A stretch of 64,000 nucleotides of DNA, taken from assembly GCA_003169845.1 (NCBI GenBank), contig PNAG01000028.1, forward strand, positions 207,490 through 271,489, written 5' to 3'. Position numbers and translations under genes: made by a program. Origin of the DNA: Candidatus Dormiibacterota bacterium. GTDB taxonomy: Bacteria > Chloroflexota > Dormibacteria > Dormibacterales > Dormibacteraceae. The notes beneath the pieces are model-generated. The model was not told the origin of the DNA and made no database searches. It was given only the letters and a program-made list of their open reading frames with translations. Positions 1 to 9,289 of the stretch are shown one piece after another. Position 1 is the stretch's first letter, and every line of letters begins with the position of its first letter.

Positions 1-16
1 GCTCGAGGTCTGGCGC

Positions 17-937
17 GTGCCAGCCAACGTGCTCGAGCAGGCCCAGGACGATGCCACGGTGGTGGCGATCCGGGACATGGAGCGCGCGGGCATCGACATC
101 ATCACGGACGGCGAGGTGCGACGAGAGAGCTACTCGAATCGTTTCGCCACCGCGCTCGAAGGCATGGACCTGGACAACCCGGGCACCGCCCTGGATCGCA
201 CCGGCCACCCCAACCCGGTGCCCCGGGTCGTCGGCCCGATCCGGCGCATTCGCCCGGTCGAGGTGCGCGACGTGACGTTCCTACGCGCGAACACCGACCG
301 CCCGATCAAGGCGACCCTGCCCGGTCCTTTCACCATGTCGCAGCAGGCGCAGGACGACCACTACCACGACGAAGAGGCTCTCGCGATGGCGCTGGCTGAA
401 GCGGTCAACGCCGAGGTGCGCGACCTTTTCGCCGCGGGCGCCGACGTGGTGCAGCTTGACGAGCCCTACCTGCAGGCGCGGTCAGAGAAGGCAGAGCGCT
501 TCGCGATCAAGGCCATCAACCGCGCGCTGGAGGGAATCACGGGCACCACGGCGCTGCACACGTGCTTTGGTTATGCGCACATCGTGCACTCGCGGCCGAA
601 CGGCTATCCATTCCTGGAGCAGCTCGCGGAGGTGTCCGCGAACCAGATCTCGCTCGAGTCGGCACAGCAGAAGGTCGACCTGTCGGTGCTGAGATCGCTG
701 CGCGACAAGACGCTGATCGTCGGGGTCATCGACCTCGCCGACGAGAGTCCTGTCGAGGATGTGGAGACCATCGCGGTCAGAATTCGCAACGCGCTGGAGT
801 TCGTCGACGCCGGCAGGCTGATCCTCGCCCCCGACTGCGGCATGAAGTACCTGCCGCGCCGGAAAGCGTTCGAAAAGCTGGCGGTCCTGGCGCGAGCGGC
901 GGCGAAGGTCCGGGCGGAGATTGGCGGAGGCGGATGA
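17..937 (+). CDS. MetE-like cobalamin-independent methionine synthase family protein (5' end probably outside window)
   Basis: Motifs GEVRRESYSNRF, LPGPFTM, VQLDEPYLQ, LHTCFGYAHIV, LAPDCGMKYLPR are typical of the MetE C-terminal domain; ORF open near the window edge. Confidence 0.8.
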   Translation: MPANVLEQAQDDATVVAIRDMERAGIDIITDGEVRRESYSNRFATALEGMDLDNPGTALDRTGHPNPVPRVVGPIRRIRPVEVRDVTFLRANTDRPIKATLPGPFTMSQQAQDDHYHDEEALAMALAEAVNAEVRDLFAAGADVVQLDEPYLQARSEKAERFAIKAINRALEGITGTTALHTCFGYAHIVHSRPNGYPFLEQLAEVSANQISLESAQQKVDLSVLRSLRDKTLIVGVIDLADESPVEDVETIAVRIRNALEFVDAGRLILAPDCGMKYLPRRKAFEKLAVLARAAAKVRAEIGGGG

Positions 938-959
938 TTTCTCGATCCGGCCTGTTCGA

Positions 960-1370
960 TCACCTTGTAAGCCACTGCCTCGCTTCCTCGGGCGTCGCAA
1001 AGTAAGCAACCTCGAGCGCGTTGGCGGCGACCTTGCCGAGGCTGTCCTTGAGGTTCAACTCCGCCAGCACGCTCGACGGCACCACCACCGCAAACCGCTT
1101 CAGGCCCGCCGCCAGCGCCCGAGGTAGCCATTCCTGGTTGCCTCGATCCTGGTCCGCGGGGTTGAGCACCTTCTGCCGCCGGCAGTCGGCGAGCACCCGG
1201 GAGCTTCGGTGCTTCCGCAAGGCAGTGATCTCGGCCTCCAGGAGTGCAGAAAACTCGCTGGAGTTGGCCCAGCCCTCCCATTCGACAAGGACGACCTGAG
1301 CCTCCTCGTCCCATCTGACGGAGGCAACGCCGGGGGTGTTGAAGTAGACGCTGGCGGCAGCCGGGTCCAT
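960..1370 (-). CDS. SpoIIAA/STAS-like small protein
   Basis: 136 aa; VASVRWDEEAQVVLVEWEGW...RVLADCRRQKVLNPADQDR resembles STAS-like single-domain proteins. Confidence 0.5.
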   Translation of the reverse strand: MDPAAASVYFNTPGVASVRWDEEAQVVLVEWEGWANSSEFSALLEAEITALRKHRSSRVLADCRRQKVLNPADQDRGNQEWLPRALAAGLKRFAVVVPSSVLAELNLKDSLGKVAANALEVAYFATPEEARQWLTR

Positions 1371-1385
1371 GCCACGCCCAAGAAT

Positions 1386-1416
1386 AAGAGAGGCCCGGAG
1401 TGCCCGGGCCTCTCTT
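1386..1416. terminator. Hairpin terminator downstream of the 446-aa secreted protein gene
   Basis: Perfect 13-bp inverted repeat AAGAGAGGCCCGG-AGTG-C-CCGGGCCTCTCTT between two minus-strand genes. Confidence 0.8.
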
Positions 1417-1439
1417 CGGTTATGCGAGTTGTGTCGGGC

Positions 1440-2780
1440 TCAGCAGCCGGTGGCCGGCTGGCGGAAACCCGGGAACGGGTTGAGGTCGCCCATCAGGGTG
1501 TAGCGGCCGATGTTGGCCGACGGGCTCTGAGTAGGCTCGGACACGTTGTTCGGAGCGGTACGCATGAACCAGGGAAGGTAGGCCTCGTCTTCGGGGTGGT
1601 AGTACCCGTCGGCGCTCTGGCTGCCGTTCGGGTTCGGTCCCTGCTCGAAGCCGTTGGTGCCCATGGCGAAGCCGATCGCGACTACCGGGTCGCCCGTCTC
1701 GAGGATACCGGTGCACCCGTACTGAGGTGCTGTGGGCGTGAGCCACGGCTCAACGAGGTTGTTCACGAAGGGGTCGTCCGCCCACTCCGAGATCTCGTGG
1801 GTCAGGGCGTGGATGTCCTGCAGCGCCCAGTCGGTGCCCCCGTTCGGCCGGGAATACACACCCGGCTGGACCCATGAGGCCCACGCGAAGGTTTGCACCT
1901 TGGCGTTGCCGTTGCTGTTGTTGCTGCCGTTGCCACGACCCGACGCGCGAGTGCCGTGAAAGCCGATGACGCAGCAGTTGAGGATGTTCGGGCCGATGTG
2001 AAGCAGGACGTTGTCCGTGAGGTAGATCGGCAGGTGAGTTGGGTCAGCGCTGCTCTCCAGATTCTGGATCTGTGCTGACCACCAGGTGATGTTGATGTCC
2101 GCAAAGATGACTCCGCGGCCACTTTGAAGCAGCGTCCCCTGGTTGCTGGGAACATCGATCGTCACCGCGGGCAAGACGTTCGGGTGCAGGATCAGATGGA
2201 AGCCGCTCGAGCCGGTTTTGTTGAACTGCGCACGCATCGTCGCGTCCTGGAGCTGCAGCTGATTGCCGGCGTCACCCTGGGAAAGAGCGCCGCCTGGGCC
2301 GCGAACCAGCGTCCCCGCAGCCGGAGCAGTTGCCGTCGCTGCGGTAGCGGCGGGCGTCGTTCCGTAGTCGTTGTTGGCGAACTGCGGCGAAGCCAGCGTC
2401 GCATCCAGCACGTTGTTGCCGCTGAAGGTGCGGCCCGCGACGTTCACGACGATTGGCGTGATGTCGGCCTGGATCGTCGCCGAGCACGCGGAGCCGGTGC
2501 AGTTGTTCGGGTCGGCCCCGACCATGTTGTAGCCATACGTGACGCCGTTGTGCGGATCGAGCGTCGAGCCGGACCAGTGCGCGACGGTGCGGTCGGTCGT
2601 CAGCGGCGAAGCCCCCCCGCCGATCGTGGTCGACATCGCCTGTAGCGTCGAGTCGTCGATGACCTGGATCGAGGACGAGGAGCCGGCGGCAACGCTGACC
2701 GAGGCCGCTACGAGGGCCACGGCCGACGCGGCCATGGCAACGACTGAAAACCGGACAGGACGAACCGACATTGGCCACAC
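1440..2780 (-). CDS. Secreted protein, possible metallopeptidase-like (HEISEW motif)
   Basis: N-terminal signal peptide-like hydrophobic stretch; LTHEISEWADDPF motif; long ORF ending just before the hairpin terminator. Confidence 0.6.
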   Translation of the reverse strand: MWPMSVRPVRFSVVAMAASAVALVAASVSVAAGSSSSIQVIDDSTLQAMSTTIGGGASPLTTDRTVAHWSGSTLDPHNGVTYGYNMVGADPNNCTGSACSATIQADITPIVVNVAGRTFSGNNVLDATLASPQFANNDYGTTPAATAATATAPAAGTLVRGPGGALSQGDAGNQLQLQDATMRAQFNKTGSSGFHLILHPNVLPAVTIDVPSNQGTLLQSGRGVIFADINITWWSAQIQNLESSADPTHLPIYLTDNVLLHIGPNILNCCVIGFHGTRASGRGNGSNNSNGNAKVQTFAWASWVQPGVYSRPNGGTDWALQDIHALTHEISEWADDPFVNNLVEPWLTPTAPQYGCTGILETGDPVVAIGFAMGTNGFEQGPNPNGSQSADGYYHPEDEAYLPWFMRTAPNNVSEPTQSPSANIGRYTLMGDLNPFPGFRQPATGC

Positions 2781-3128
2781 CCTCTCTTACAACCCCAGTT
2801 GACGGCACTCTCCGCCTCGCGGCGGCTTAACCAAATGGTAATCCGGGCCCTGAAGAGACAGTGCAAATTAACGTGAATTGGCCGGGGAGCCGGCCACCGG
2901 CACCTTTGTTCACCTCGCACGGGCCCGTGGTTGCCTTCCGGGAGCGTTCGAAGTCGCTGACCAAGCGATCCAGGGTCGGGCCAGGGGAACCGCCGCCCAG
3001 GCGCTGGGGAAAAACGAACCACCTTCAGCCCATGTTCACCCCTCCCTCTAATGTCCCTCGTGACCCATGTCCACATCTGGTTATGACTTCATTGCCGAGC
3101 TAAGATGGAATTTGAATAAACATTCGCT

Positions 3129-3140
3129 TTACAGTTGTAA
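3129..3140. promoter_or_regulatory. Palindrome TTACA-GT-TGTAA upstream of LuxR-family regulator
   Basis: Perfect inverted repeat in the short AT-richer region about 60 bp upstream of the start at 3199. Confidence 0.35.
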
Positions 3141-3198
3141 CAGCGTAATGGCCGAATTCCCAGCCGACCGAATGGTGTGTTGCCCTCGAGGGTAGACA

Positions 3199-3903
3199 TT
3201 GACGACGCTGCGCAACTCTGAGCCCGATACCCAAGGCGAACCTGTAGCTCGCCGGGTCCAGGTCCTGATCGTCCAGGACCATCCTCTGCTGGCCTCAGCC
3301 ATCGCCAGGGTCCTTGAAGGACACTCCGACCTGGCCGTTTCGGGGGTGTCCGGCTCCGGAGCGGCCGCCGTCGAAGCCGTGTCACACCACCGGCCCGATG
3401 TCGTCCTGATGGATTTCCGGCTCCCGGACGTGACCGGACCGGCGGCGGCGCGCACGATCAAGGGCGCCCACCCGGACGCGGCGATCGTCTTCCACAGCGC
3501 CGACGAGTCGGAGACCGCACTACTTGACGCGATCGACGCCGGCGCAACCGCCTACTTGACCAAGGATGCAACCGCGGACCAGATCGTCGAAGCGGTTCGC
3601 AGAGCTTCCCTGGGCGAGGTGCTGATTCCCGTGGAGCTGTTCGCCCGCGCCATCGCGCGGCAGCGGGCGGTCGTGGTCAAGAAGCGGGAGCGGGAGCAGC
3701 TCCTCGCCGAGTTCACGCCACGGGAGCTGGACATATTGCACCTGCTGGCCGAAGGGCTCGACACGACGGCGATGGCAAGGCGGCTCGGAATCGCCCCCCA
3801 TACGGTCGAGTGGCACGTCCGCCACGTGATCGAAAAGCTCCAGGTCCACTCCAAGTTGCAGGCAGTCATCGCTGCTGCGCGCAAGGGGCTGATCGAGCTC
3901 TAG
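3199..3903 (+). CDS. LuxR/NarL-family response regulator (REC-HTH)
   Basis: REC domain (VLIVQDHPLLASAI, DVVLMDFRLPD, YLTKDATADQI) plus LuxR HTH (FTPRELDILHLLAEGLDTTAMARRLGIAPHTVEWHVRHVIEKLQV). Confidence 0.9.
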   Translation: MTTLRNSEPDTQGEPVARRVQVLIVQDHPLLASAIARVLEGHSDLAVSGVSGSGAAAVEAVSHHRPDVVLMDFRLPDVTGPAAARTIKGAHPDAAIVFHSADESETALLDAIDAGATAYLTKDATADQIVEAVRRASLGEVLIPVELFARAIARQRAVVVKKREREQLLAEFTPRELDILHLLAEGLDTTAMARRLGIAPHTVEWHVRHVIEKLQVHSKLQAVIAAARKGLIEL

Positions 3904-3918
3904 CCAGGTCCCCCCCGG

Positions 3919-3963
3919 CCATCCTCTTGCAGGGGTGGGCGGCCGGGTTGAAGCATGGCGACA
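3919..3963 (+). promoter_or_regulatory. Recurrent 45-bp upstream element, copy 1
   Basis: CCATCCTCTTGCAGGGGTGG-N15-CATGGCGACA, upstream of the lipoprotein gene; same layout at 4506 and 14573. Confidence 0.6.
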
Positions 3964-3992
3964 CCGCCTGACGACCGACGTAGTACGAAGGG

Positions 3993-4469
3993 GTGACTGA
4001 GCGAAGGCAGCTGTTTTGGAGACGCCTGTCCAGGCGGACCGGGCTCGCATTTCTGGGCGTCCTCGCCGCCGCCGCATGCGGCGGAGGAACAGCCACCAAC
4101 ACAGCAACGACTTCAGCAGCCATCAACTTCACGATGACCGCTCAAAACGACAGCAAGGTGTCCGGCACAGGACAGATCGTCAAGGGGGCCGGTTCATTCA
4201 CCGTCACGATCAAGCTCACCGGGCTGCCGCCTGGCTCGAGCCATGTGTCTCACGTTCATGCCGGAAGCTGCGCCGCTCCCGGCGGCATCGCGTATGCGCT
4301 GCAGGAGGTCATCGCCGACTCGTCGGGTGCCGCGACCACGACCAGCACCGTGCTGACCACTTACTCGATTCCGGCCTCGGGTTGGTATGTCAACGTCCAC
4401 CACGAGCCGGACTTCACCGAAGCCGGATACGCCCCAAGCGACTCATGCGGAGATCTCGCGGCAGCCTAG
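3993..4469 (+). CDS. CHRD-like secreted lipoprotein
   Basis: Lipobox-like LAAAACGGG; SHVSHVHAGSC and GWYVNVHHEPD motifs as in CHRD-domain proteins; GTG start. Confidence 0.6.
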   Translation: MTERRQLFWRRLSRRTGLAFLGVLAAAACGGGTATNTATTSAAINFTMTAQNDSKVSGTGQIVKGAGSFTVTIKLTGLPPGSSHVSHVHAGSCAAPGGIAYALQEVIADSSGAATTTSTVLTTYSIPASGWYVNVHHEPDFTEAGYAPSDSCGDLAAA

Positions 4470-4505
4470 AGCGGAAAGAGCGGCCCTCCATCAAGCGCCC
4501 CCAAG

Positions 4506-4550
4506 CCATCCTCTTAGAGGGGTGGCGCGCAGTGCTCACCCATGGCGACA
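4506..4550 (+). promoter_or_regulatory. Recurrent 45-bp upstream element, copy 2
   Basis: CCATCCTCTTAGAGGGGTGG-N15-CATGGCGACA, 29 bp upstream of the first MCP start. Confidence 0.6.
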
Positions 4551-4579
4551 AAACAGGCCGTCCAGCGTACTAAAAGAGC

Positions 4580-6532
4580 ATGCAGCTGAGGAGGGGGCCG
4601 CCTGGAGCCCTGACGCCCGTCGCCCACGTACCGGCGCTGCGCCTGGTGAAGTCACCGGCCGCAGTACCCACGCCCGCCGGTTGGAGAGCATGGAGGCCGC
4701 TCATCGGCTACACCCTTCGCGTCGTGGCCGGGATCATGCTGGTGTCGATTCCGCTGTCGATCATCCTCGGGCTCGTGATCTCCAACTGGAGCGCGCAGAC
4801 CAGCATCAATCAGACGAAAGCCCGTGCGGAGGCGACCGCCGAGAGTGCCGCCGTCCGGATCGACGACTGGGTTTCCGAGCGCCAGGCCGAGCTCCGTACC
4901 CTGGCCGAGGCTCAAGCCGGCATCCTTGCGACGCCTGGCCTTCAACCCGAGCTGGTCGCCGCTGCCCCGTCGCATCCTGCGTTCGAGGCCCTCCAGATCT
5001 TCGACGCGAAAGCCAACGTGGTCGCGTCGTCGCAACCGGGCGTCGTGATCTCGCCGACGCCGTCGGGCTTGACGTTCGCCAACAGCCTCAGCGTCGAGAC
5101 GCTTGGGCCGATTCAGATCGGCGGCGACGGGGTCGAGTGGTTCATGACTGCACCGATCCTGGGCCGTGACGAGCTCCCTCAAGGCGTGGTGGCAGGGGAC
5201 CTCAACGTCACCACCATCGAAACGCTGCTCAACCCATACGGCCGGGACGTCGTCATCGGCCTGGACCAGGAGACTCACATCGTCAACGCTGCGCACCTGC
5301 TGGTCTACAGCTCGGATTGGACTTCGCTCCCCGACGATAGCGCCGCATTCGCCAAGGGCTCCCTGAAGACTCCCGCCGAGGCCGCCGTTTACGACCAGGC
5401 AATCACGGTCGGCGCCGGCGCCGCCGAGATCGTCGACTATCGAGGCCACCACGTCCTGGCCGGCTATCAACCGATTCCAACTCTCGGCTGGGTGGTCGTC
5501 GCATCGGTGGAAACGTCGACCGCGCTGGCGCCGGTGCAGCAGCAGGAAGTCCGGACGTCGCTGCTGCAGGTTCTGAGCACACTCCTGCTGATTGGATTCG
5601 CCATCGTGCTGGCCATCCTCATGACGCGACCGATCGTCACCCTCTCCCGCGCCGCGGCCAGGGTCGAGGCCGGCGATCTGTCCGTCCGAGTCAACCTGTC
5701 CGGGGGCGCGGAGGTCCGCCGCCTCGGCGACACGTTCAACGCCATGATCGAGCGCCTGAGTGCGGTCTTGCTGCGCCTCCGAGGCGAGGTCACCGAATCA
5801 GCCGGCAAGCTCGCCTCTGCCGCAGAGCAGCTGGCCTCCGCGACCCTCGAGCAGACGACCGCGGCCACTGCGACGTCGGCCAGCATGGAAGAGGTTGCGC
5901 GAACCTCTTCTGCGATCGCCGACACCGTGGACCGGGTCGCGATCCAGGCCGCCGAGGTGCAGACCAACCTGGAGCTCGCTCAAACCGACCTCAAAACCTC
6001 CGGCGACCGCACCCTCGCCCTGGCTGGGCGCGTAAACGAGATCGAAGGCATCCTCGAGCTCATCAACGACATCGCCGACCAGACGAACCTGCTCGCCCTC
6101 AACGCCGCCATCGAGGCGGCGCGCGCCGGCGACGCAGGTCGTGGTTTCGCGGTCGTTGCCGACGAGGTGCGCAGGCTGGCGGAGCGATCCAAGGCGGCCG
6201 CCGCACAGATCGCCAAGCTCGTGGAAGGCGCACAGGCGCAGAGCGCCGAGACGGTCATGGCGCTGGAGAAGGGGGTCAAACAGATGGAGCGCGGGCTGAA
6301 GATGATGCAGGCCATGACTGAGGTCAGCGGCCAGGTGCAGGTCGCGAGCCAGCAGCAGCGCAGCTCCACCGAACAGGTCGTGCTCGCCATCGAGCACATC
6401 GCCGAGGGCAGCAGGTCGGTGGCGGTCACCGCCCAGGAAATCGCTTCGGCCGCGGCACGGCAGGGCGCCCTTGCGGCCGACCTCGCCGGCTCGGGCTGGG
6501 AAAGCTTGATCGAGGACGACCGTGGAGCTTAA
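4580..6532 (+). CDS. Methyl-accepting chemotaxis protein with extracytoplasmic Cache-like sensor
   Basis: Two TM segments flanking a large sensor region, HAMP, and MCP signalling tip [41 protein letters not shown]. Confidence 0.95.
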   Translation: MQLRRGPPGALTPVAHVPALRLVKSPAAVPTPAGWRAWRPLIGYTLRVVAGIMLVSIPLSIILGLVISNWSAQTSINQTKARAEATAESAAVRIDDWVSERQAELRTLAEAQAGILATPGLQPELVAAAPSHPAFEALQIFDAKANVVASSQPGVVISPTPSGLTFANSLSVETLGPIQIGGDGVEWFMTAPILGRDELPQGVVAGDLNVTTIETLLNPYGRDVVIGLDQETHIVNAAHLLVYSSDWTSLPDDSAAFAKGSLKTPAEAAVYDQAITVGAGAAEIVDYRGHHVLAGYQPIPTLGWVVVASVETSTALAPVQQQEVRTSLLQVLSTLLLIGFAIVLAILMTRPIVTLSRAAARVEAGDLSVRVNLSGGAEVRRLGDTFNAMIERLSAVLLRLRGEVTESAGKLASAAEQLASATLEQTTAATATSASMEEVARTSSAIADTVDRVAIQAAEVQTNLELAQTDLKTSGDRTLALAGRVNEIEGILELINDIADQTNLLALNAAIEAARAGDAGRGFAVVADEVRRLAERSKAAAAQIAKLVEGAQAQSAETVMALEKGVKQMERGLKMMQAMTEVSGQVQVASQQQRSSTEQVVLAIEHIAEGSRSVAVTAQEIASAAARQGALAADLAGSGWESLIEDDRGA

Positions 6533-7715
6533 GAAACCGGAGCTCGTACCCGTCGTCCTCAGCACGCCTTCGACCGTGCCTGTGTTGAGAGTTGTCGCCG
6601 CCGATCCGGAGGCTGTGCTTGACGGCCGCCCTTATGCCAGGGCGTGGAACACCTTTTTCGCGAGGATGCTGGTGAGTCTGCTCGGGGTGGCGCTCCCGTT
6701 CTTCATCATCGCCGGCCTGGTCCCTAACTTTCTCGGGCAATGGGGGGTTGGGCCGCAGGTCCTTGCCATCGTCCTTCTGATCGGGGTCACCGGTTTGACC
6801 GCGCGCCTCATGATCCGCCCTGTCGCAGCTCTCGCGCGAGCGGTCGCCCGAGCGCAGACAGGTGACATGACAGTTCGTGTCGTACCCGGCGGCAGCGATG
6901 AGATGCGCTTGCTGGGTCTCGCGTTCAACTCCATGCAGAGCCTCGCCGGCATGCAGGTCCGGATTCGCGGCGAGGTCGCCGGTGCCGCCGTTCAGCTCGC
7001 CGAGGCAGCACAACAGCTTGCCGCCGCAACCCGGGAGCAGATGGCCGCCGCGAGCACGACCTCGGCCACCATGGAGGAGCTGGCCCGAAGCGCCGTCTCG
7101 ATCGCCGAAACCACAGCCGGCGTGACCGGCCAGGTCACCGATGTGCGGGCCCGGATCGCGAGCGCGCTAACCGAGCTGCAGGCAGCCGGCGAACGTGTGC
7201 AGTCGTTGTCGCAACGGGTCGGCGAGATCGAGGGGATCCTCGTCCTCATCAACGACATCGCCGATGAGACCAACCTGCTGGCGCTGAACGCGGCGATCGA
7301 GGCTGCTCGCGCCGGCGAGTCAGGCCGCGGATTCGCCGTCGTCGCCGACGAAGTCCGCCGCCTGGCCGAGCGATCCAAGGCCGCCGCGGCACAGATCGGC
7401 ACCCTGGTCGGGGACGCCCAAACGCAGGCTCGCTCGACAGTCACCGCGGTCGAAGACCGTCGCGGCCAGATGGAGCTTTGGCTCGCGATGATGATCAAGG
7501 TCGCGGACGCAAGCGGCCGGGTGCAGCTCGCCACGCAGGACCAGCGTTCGGCTGTCGAGCAGGCCGTGGGGGCGATCGAGGAGATCGCCATCAGCAGCCG
7601 GTCCGTCTCCAAGACCGCCCAGGAGATCGCGCTTGCGGCCACGCGACAGGGCGATCTCGCAGCCGAGCTCGCGAGCTCGCCGAACGGGATCGGGGAGACG
7701 GTACATGGTGAATAG
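6522..7715 (+). CDS. Methyl-accepting chemotaxis protein, no large sensor domain
   Basis: Two closely spaced TM helices, HAMP-like region, canonical MCP signalling tip; overlaps the preceding ORF. Confidence 0.93.
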   Translation: MELKKPELVPVVLSTPSTVPVLRVVAADPEAVLDGRPYARAWNTFFARMLVSLLGVALPFFIIAGLVPNFLGQWGVGPQVLAIVLLIGVTGLTARLMIRPVAALARAVARAQTGDMTVRVVPGGSDEMRLLGLAFNSMQSLAGMQVRIRGEVAGAAVQLAEAAQQLAAATREQMAAASTTSATMEELARSAVSIAETTAGVTGQVTDVRARIASALTELQAAGERVQSLSQRVGEIEGILVLINDIADETNLLALNAAIEAARAGESGRGFAVVADEVRRLAERSKAAAAQIGTLVGDAQTQARSTVTAVEDRRGQMELWLAMMIKVADASGRVQLATQDQRSAVEQAVGAIEEIAISSRSVSKTAQEIALAATRQGDLAAELASSPNGIGETVHGE

Positions 7716-8865
7716 GCTGCCGCCCGAAATCGACTTCCCGTACCAGGCGGCGACCAACCTTCGCGTGTTGAAGCTCCCGGTTGCCGATCCGCGACCAGAT
7801 TCCGGCGGGGTCCCGGGCCGCAAGCCCTTGGACAGCTTTTTCGCGCGGATGCTCCTCAGCTCGCTCGCGGTCGCTCTGCCTTTCTTCGTTCTTGCAGCCT
7901 TCTTGAACCTCGCCCAGCGGGGCCTTGGAACCGAGTTGACCGCCGCCCTCGTTCTCATCGGATTGCTTGCGCTGGTGACATGGTGGACAGCTCGACCGGT
8001 GGCCGCGCTGTCGCGAGCGGCGAGCGCCGTGGAGTCGGGAGACCTCTTTTCGCCTGCGATGGGGGGAGGTGGCGGAGAGACGCGCCGGCTGGCCGGGACG
8101 TTCAACATGCTCGTCGACAGCTTCGCCGCGGACCGCCCAGGTTTGCGCCGCGAGAGGGCCGAGACGGACAGCAGAATTGCCGTGTGGGCCAGCCAACTCG
8201 CGGCTGCAACCGTGGAGCAATCTGATGCCACCGCCCGCACCTTCGCCTCCCTGGAGGTCCTCGTTCGCGATTCCGCCGCGGTTACGGGAGCGGTGAGGGC
8301 TGTAGTCGCACAGGTCGGCGAGCTGCATTCCAACATCCAGCGCGCTCAGACCGACCTGCAGGCCTCGAGCGATCGCACGCAGGCGAACGCGCGGCGCGTC
8401 GACGCGATCCAGGCGGTGATCGAGCTCCTGAACGACATCGCGGACCAGACGGCCCTGCTTGCGCTCAACGCCGCGATCGAAGCTGCTCGCGCCGGAGATT
8501 CCGGACGAGGCTTCGCGGTGGTCGCCGACGAGGTGCGCCGCCTGGCTGAGCGTTCCAAAGCGGCGGCGGGAGAGATCTCCAAGCTCGCCGAAGGCGCGCA
8601 GACCACCAGTGCCGAGGCGGTCGTCGCGATCGAGCGCCGCGGTCAGCAGCTGGACCGTTGGATGGGCTTGACCCAGGCCATGGCCGACCTGAGCGCAAAG
8701 GTCGAGCCGGCGGTGACGCAACACCGCCTCGACGCGGAGAACGTGGAGCTCGCCGTCCAGGTCGCCGCGCAGAAGAGTCACGCGGTGAAGGTTGCTTCGG
8801 AGGAGCTCACCGCGGCCGCGGCGGCCAACAGGGTGCTCGTGGTGGAGCGAGAGCTCAGCCAATGA
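7705..8865 (+). CDS. Methyl-accepting chemotaxis protein, no large sensor domain
   Basis: ATG at 7705 ([11 protein letters not shown]); MCP signalling tip [41 protein letters not shown]. Confidence 0.92.
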   Translation: MVNRLPPEIDFPYQAATNLRVLKLPVADPRPDSGGVPGRKPLDSFFARMLLSSLAVALPFFVLAAFLNLAQRGLGTELTAALVLIGLLALVTWWTARPVAALSRAASAVESGDLFSPAMGGGGGETRRLAGTFNMLVDSFAADRPGLRRERAETDSRIAVWASQLAAATVEQSDATARTFASLEVLVRDSAAVTGAVRAVVAQVGELHSNIQRAQTDLQASSDRTQANARRVDAIQAVIELLNDIADQTALLALNAAIEAARAGDSGRGFAVVADEVRRLAERSKAAAGEISKLAEGAQTTSAEAVVAIERRGQQLDRWMGLTQAMADLSAKVEPAVTQHRLDAENVELAVQVAAQKSHAVKVASEELTAAAAANRVLVVERELSQ

Positions 8866-9272
8866 CACGCGTGCTCGTGATTGCGGCCAGCTCGGCGTAC
8901 TTCGCCGTTCCGATGGCAAGCGTGCACCAGGTCCTAAGGCACCCGTTGGTGACCCGCATACCCCTTGCGCCGCCCAGCCTCGTCGGCGTGGTGAACGTTC
9001 GCGGTGAGATCGTCCCACTGCTCGACACAGCTGTCCTGACGGGGACCGGCAGTCTCCACGAACCGCCATTCGCCGTGCTCGTGCGGAGCGGAGAGAACAT
9101 GGTCGCGCTGGGTGCGGAAGCATTGCCGATCGCCGCCGATTTCGAGGAGCCGGTTGGTGCAGGTGCTCAGCCGGGCGAGGTCGCGATCTACAGCGACGGC
9201 GGACGCCTGGTGGTGCTCATCGATGTGGAGGAGCTGGTGAAGAACCGGCTGGATTTGAAACGGGCGAGCTAG
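8862..9272 (+). CDS. cheW: CheW-like coupling protein
   Basis: CheW-fold sequence [15 protein letters not shown]...[17 protein letters not shown] at 8862 overlaps the MCP stop. Confidence 0.88.
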   Translation: MTRVLVIAASSAYFAVPMASVHQVLRHPLVTRIPLAPPSLVGVVNVRGEIVPLLDTAVLTGTGSLHEPPFAVLVRSGENMVALGAEALPIAADFEEPVGAGAQPGEVAIYSDGGRLVVLIDVEELVKNRLDLKRAS

Positions 9273-9289
9273 AGGACGAGTTCCGACCC

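Noticed and set aside
3919-3963. c-di-GMP (GEMM-I) riboswitch as explanation for the recurrent element
   Set aside because: No GGCAAACC / GGACGCAAAGCC / GGTAGGTAGC conserved segments are present; only a hairpin plus CATGGCGAC is shared.
7591-9123. 510-aa minus-strand ORF
   Set aside because: Antisense to MCP and cheW coding sequence; no recognisable motifs.
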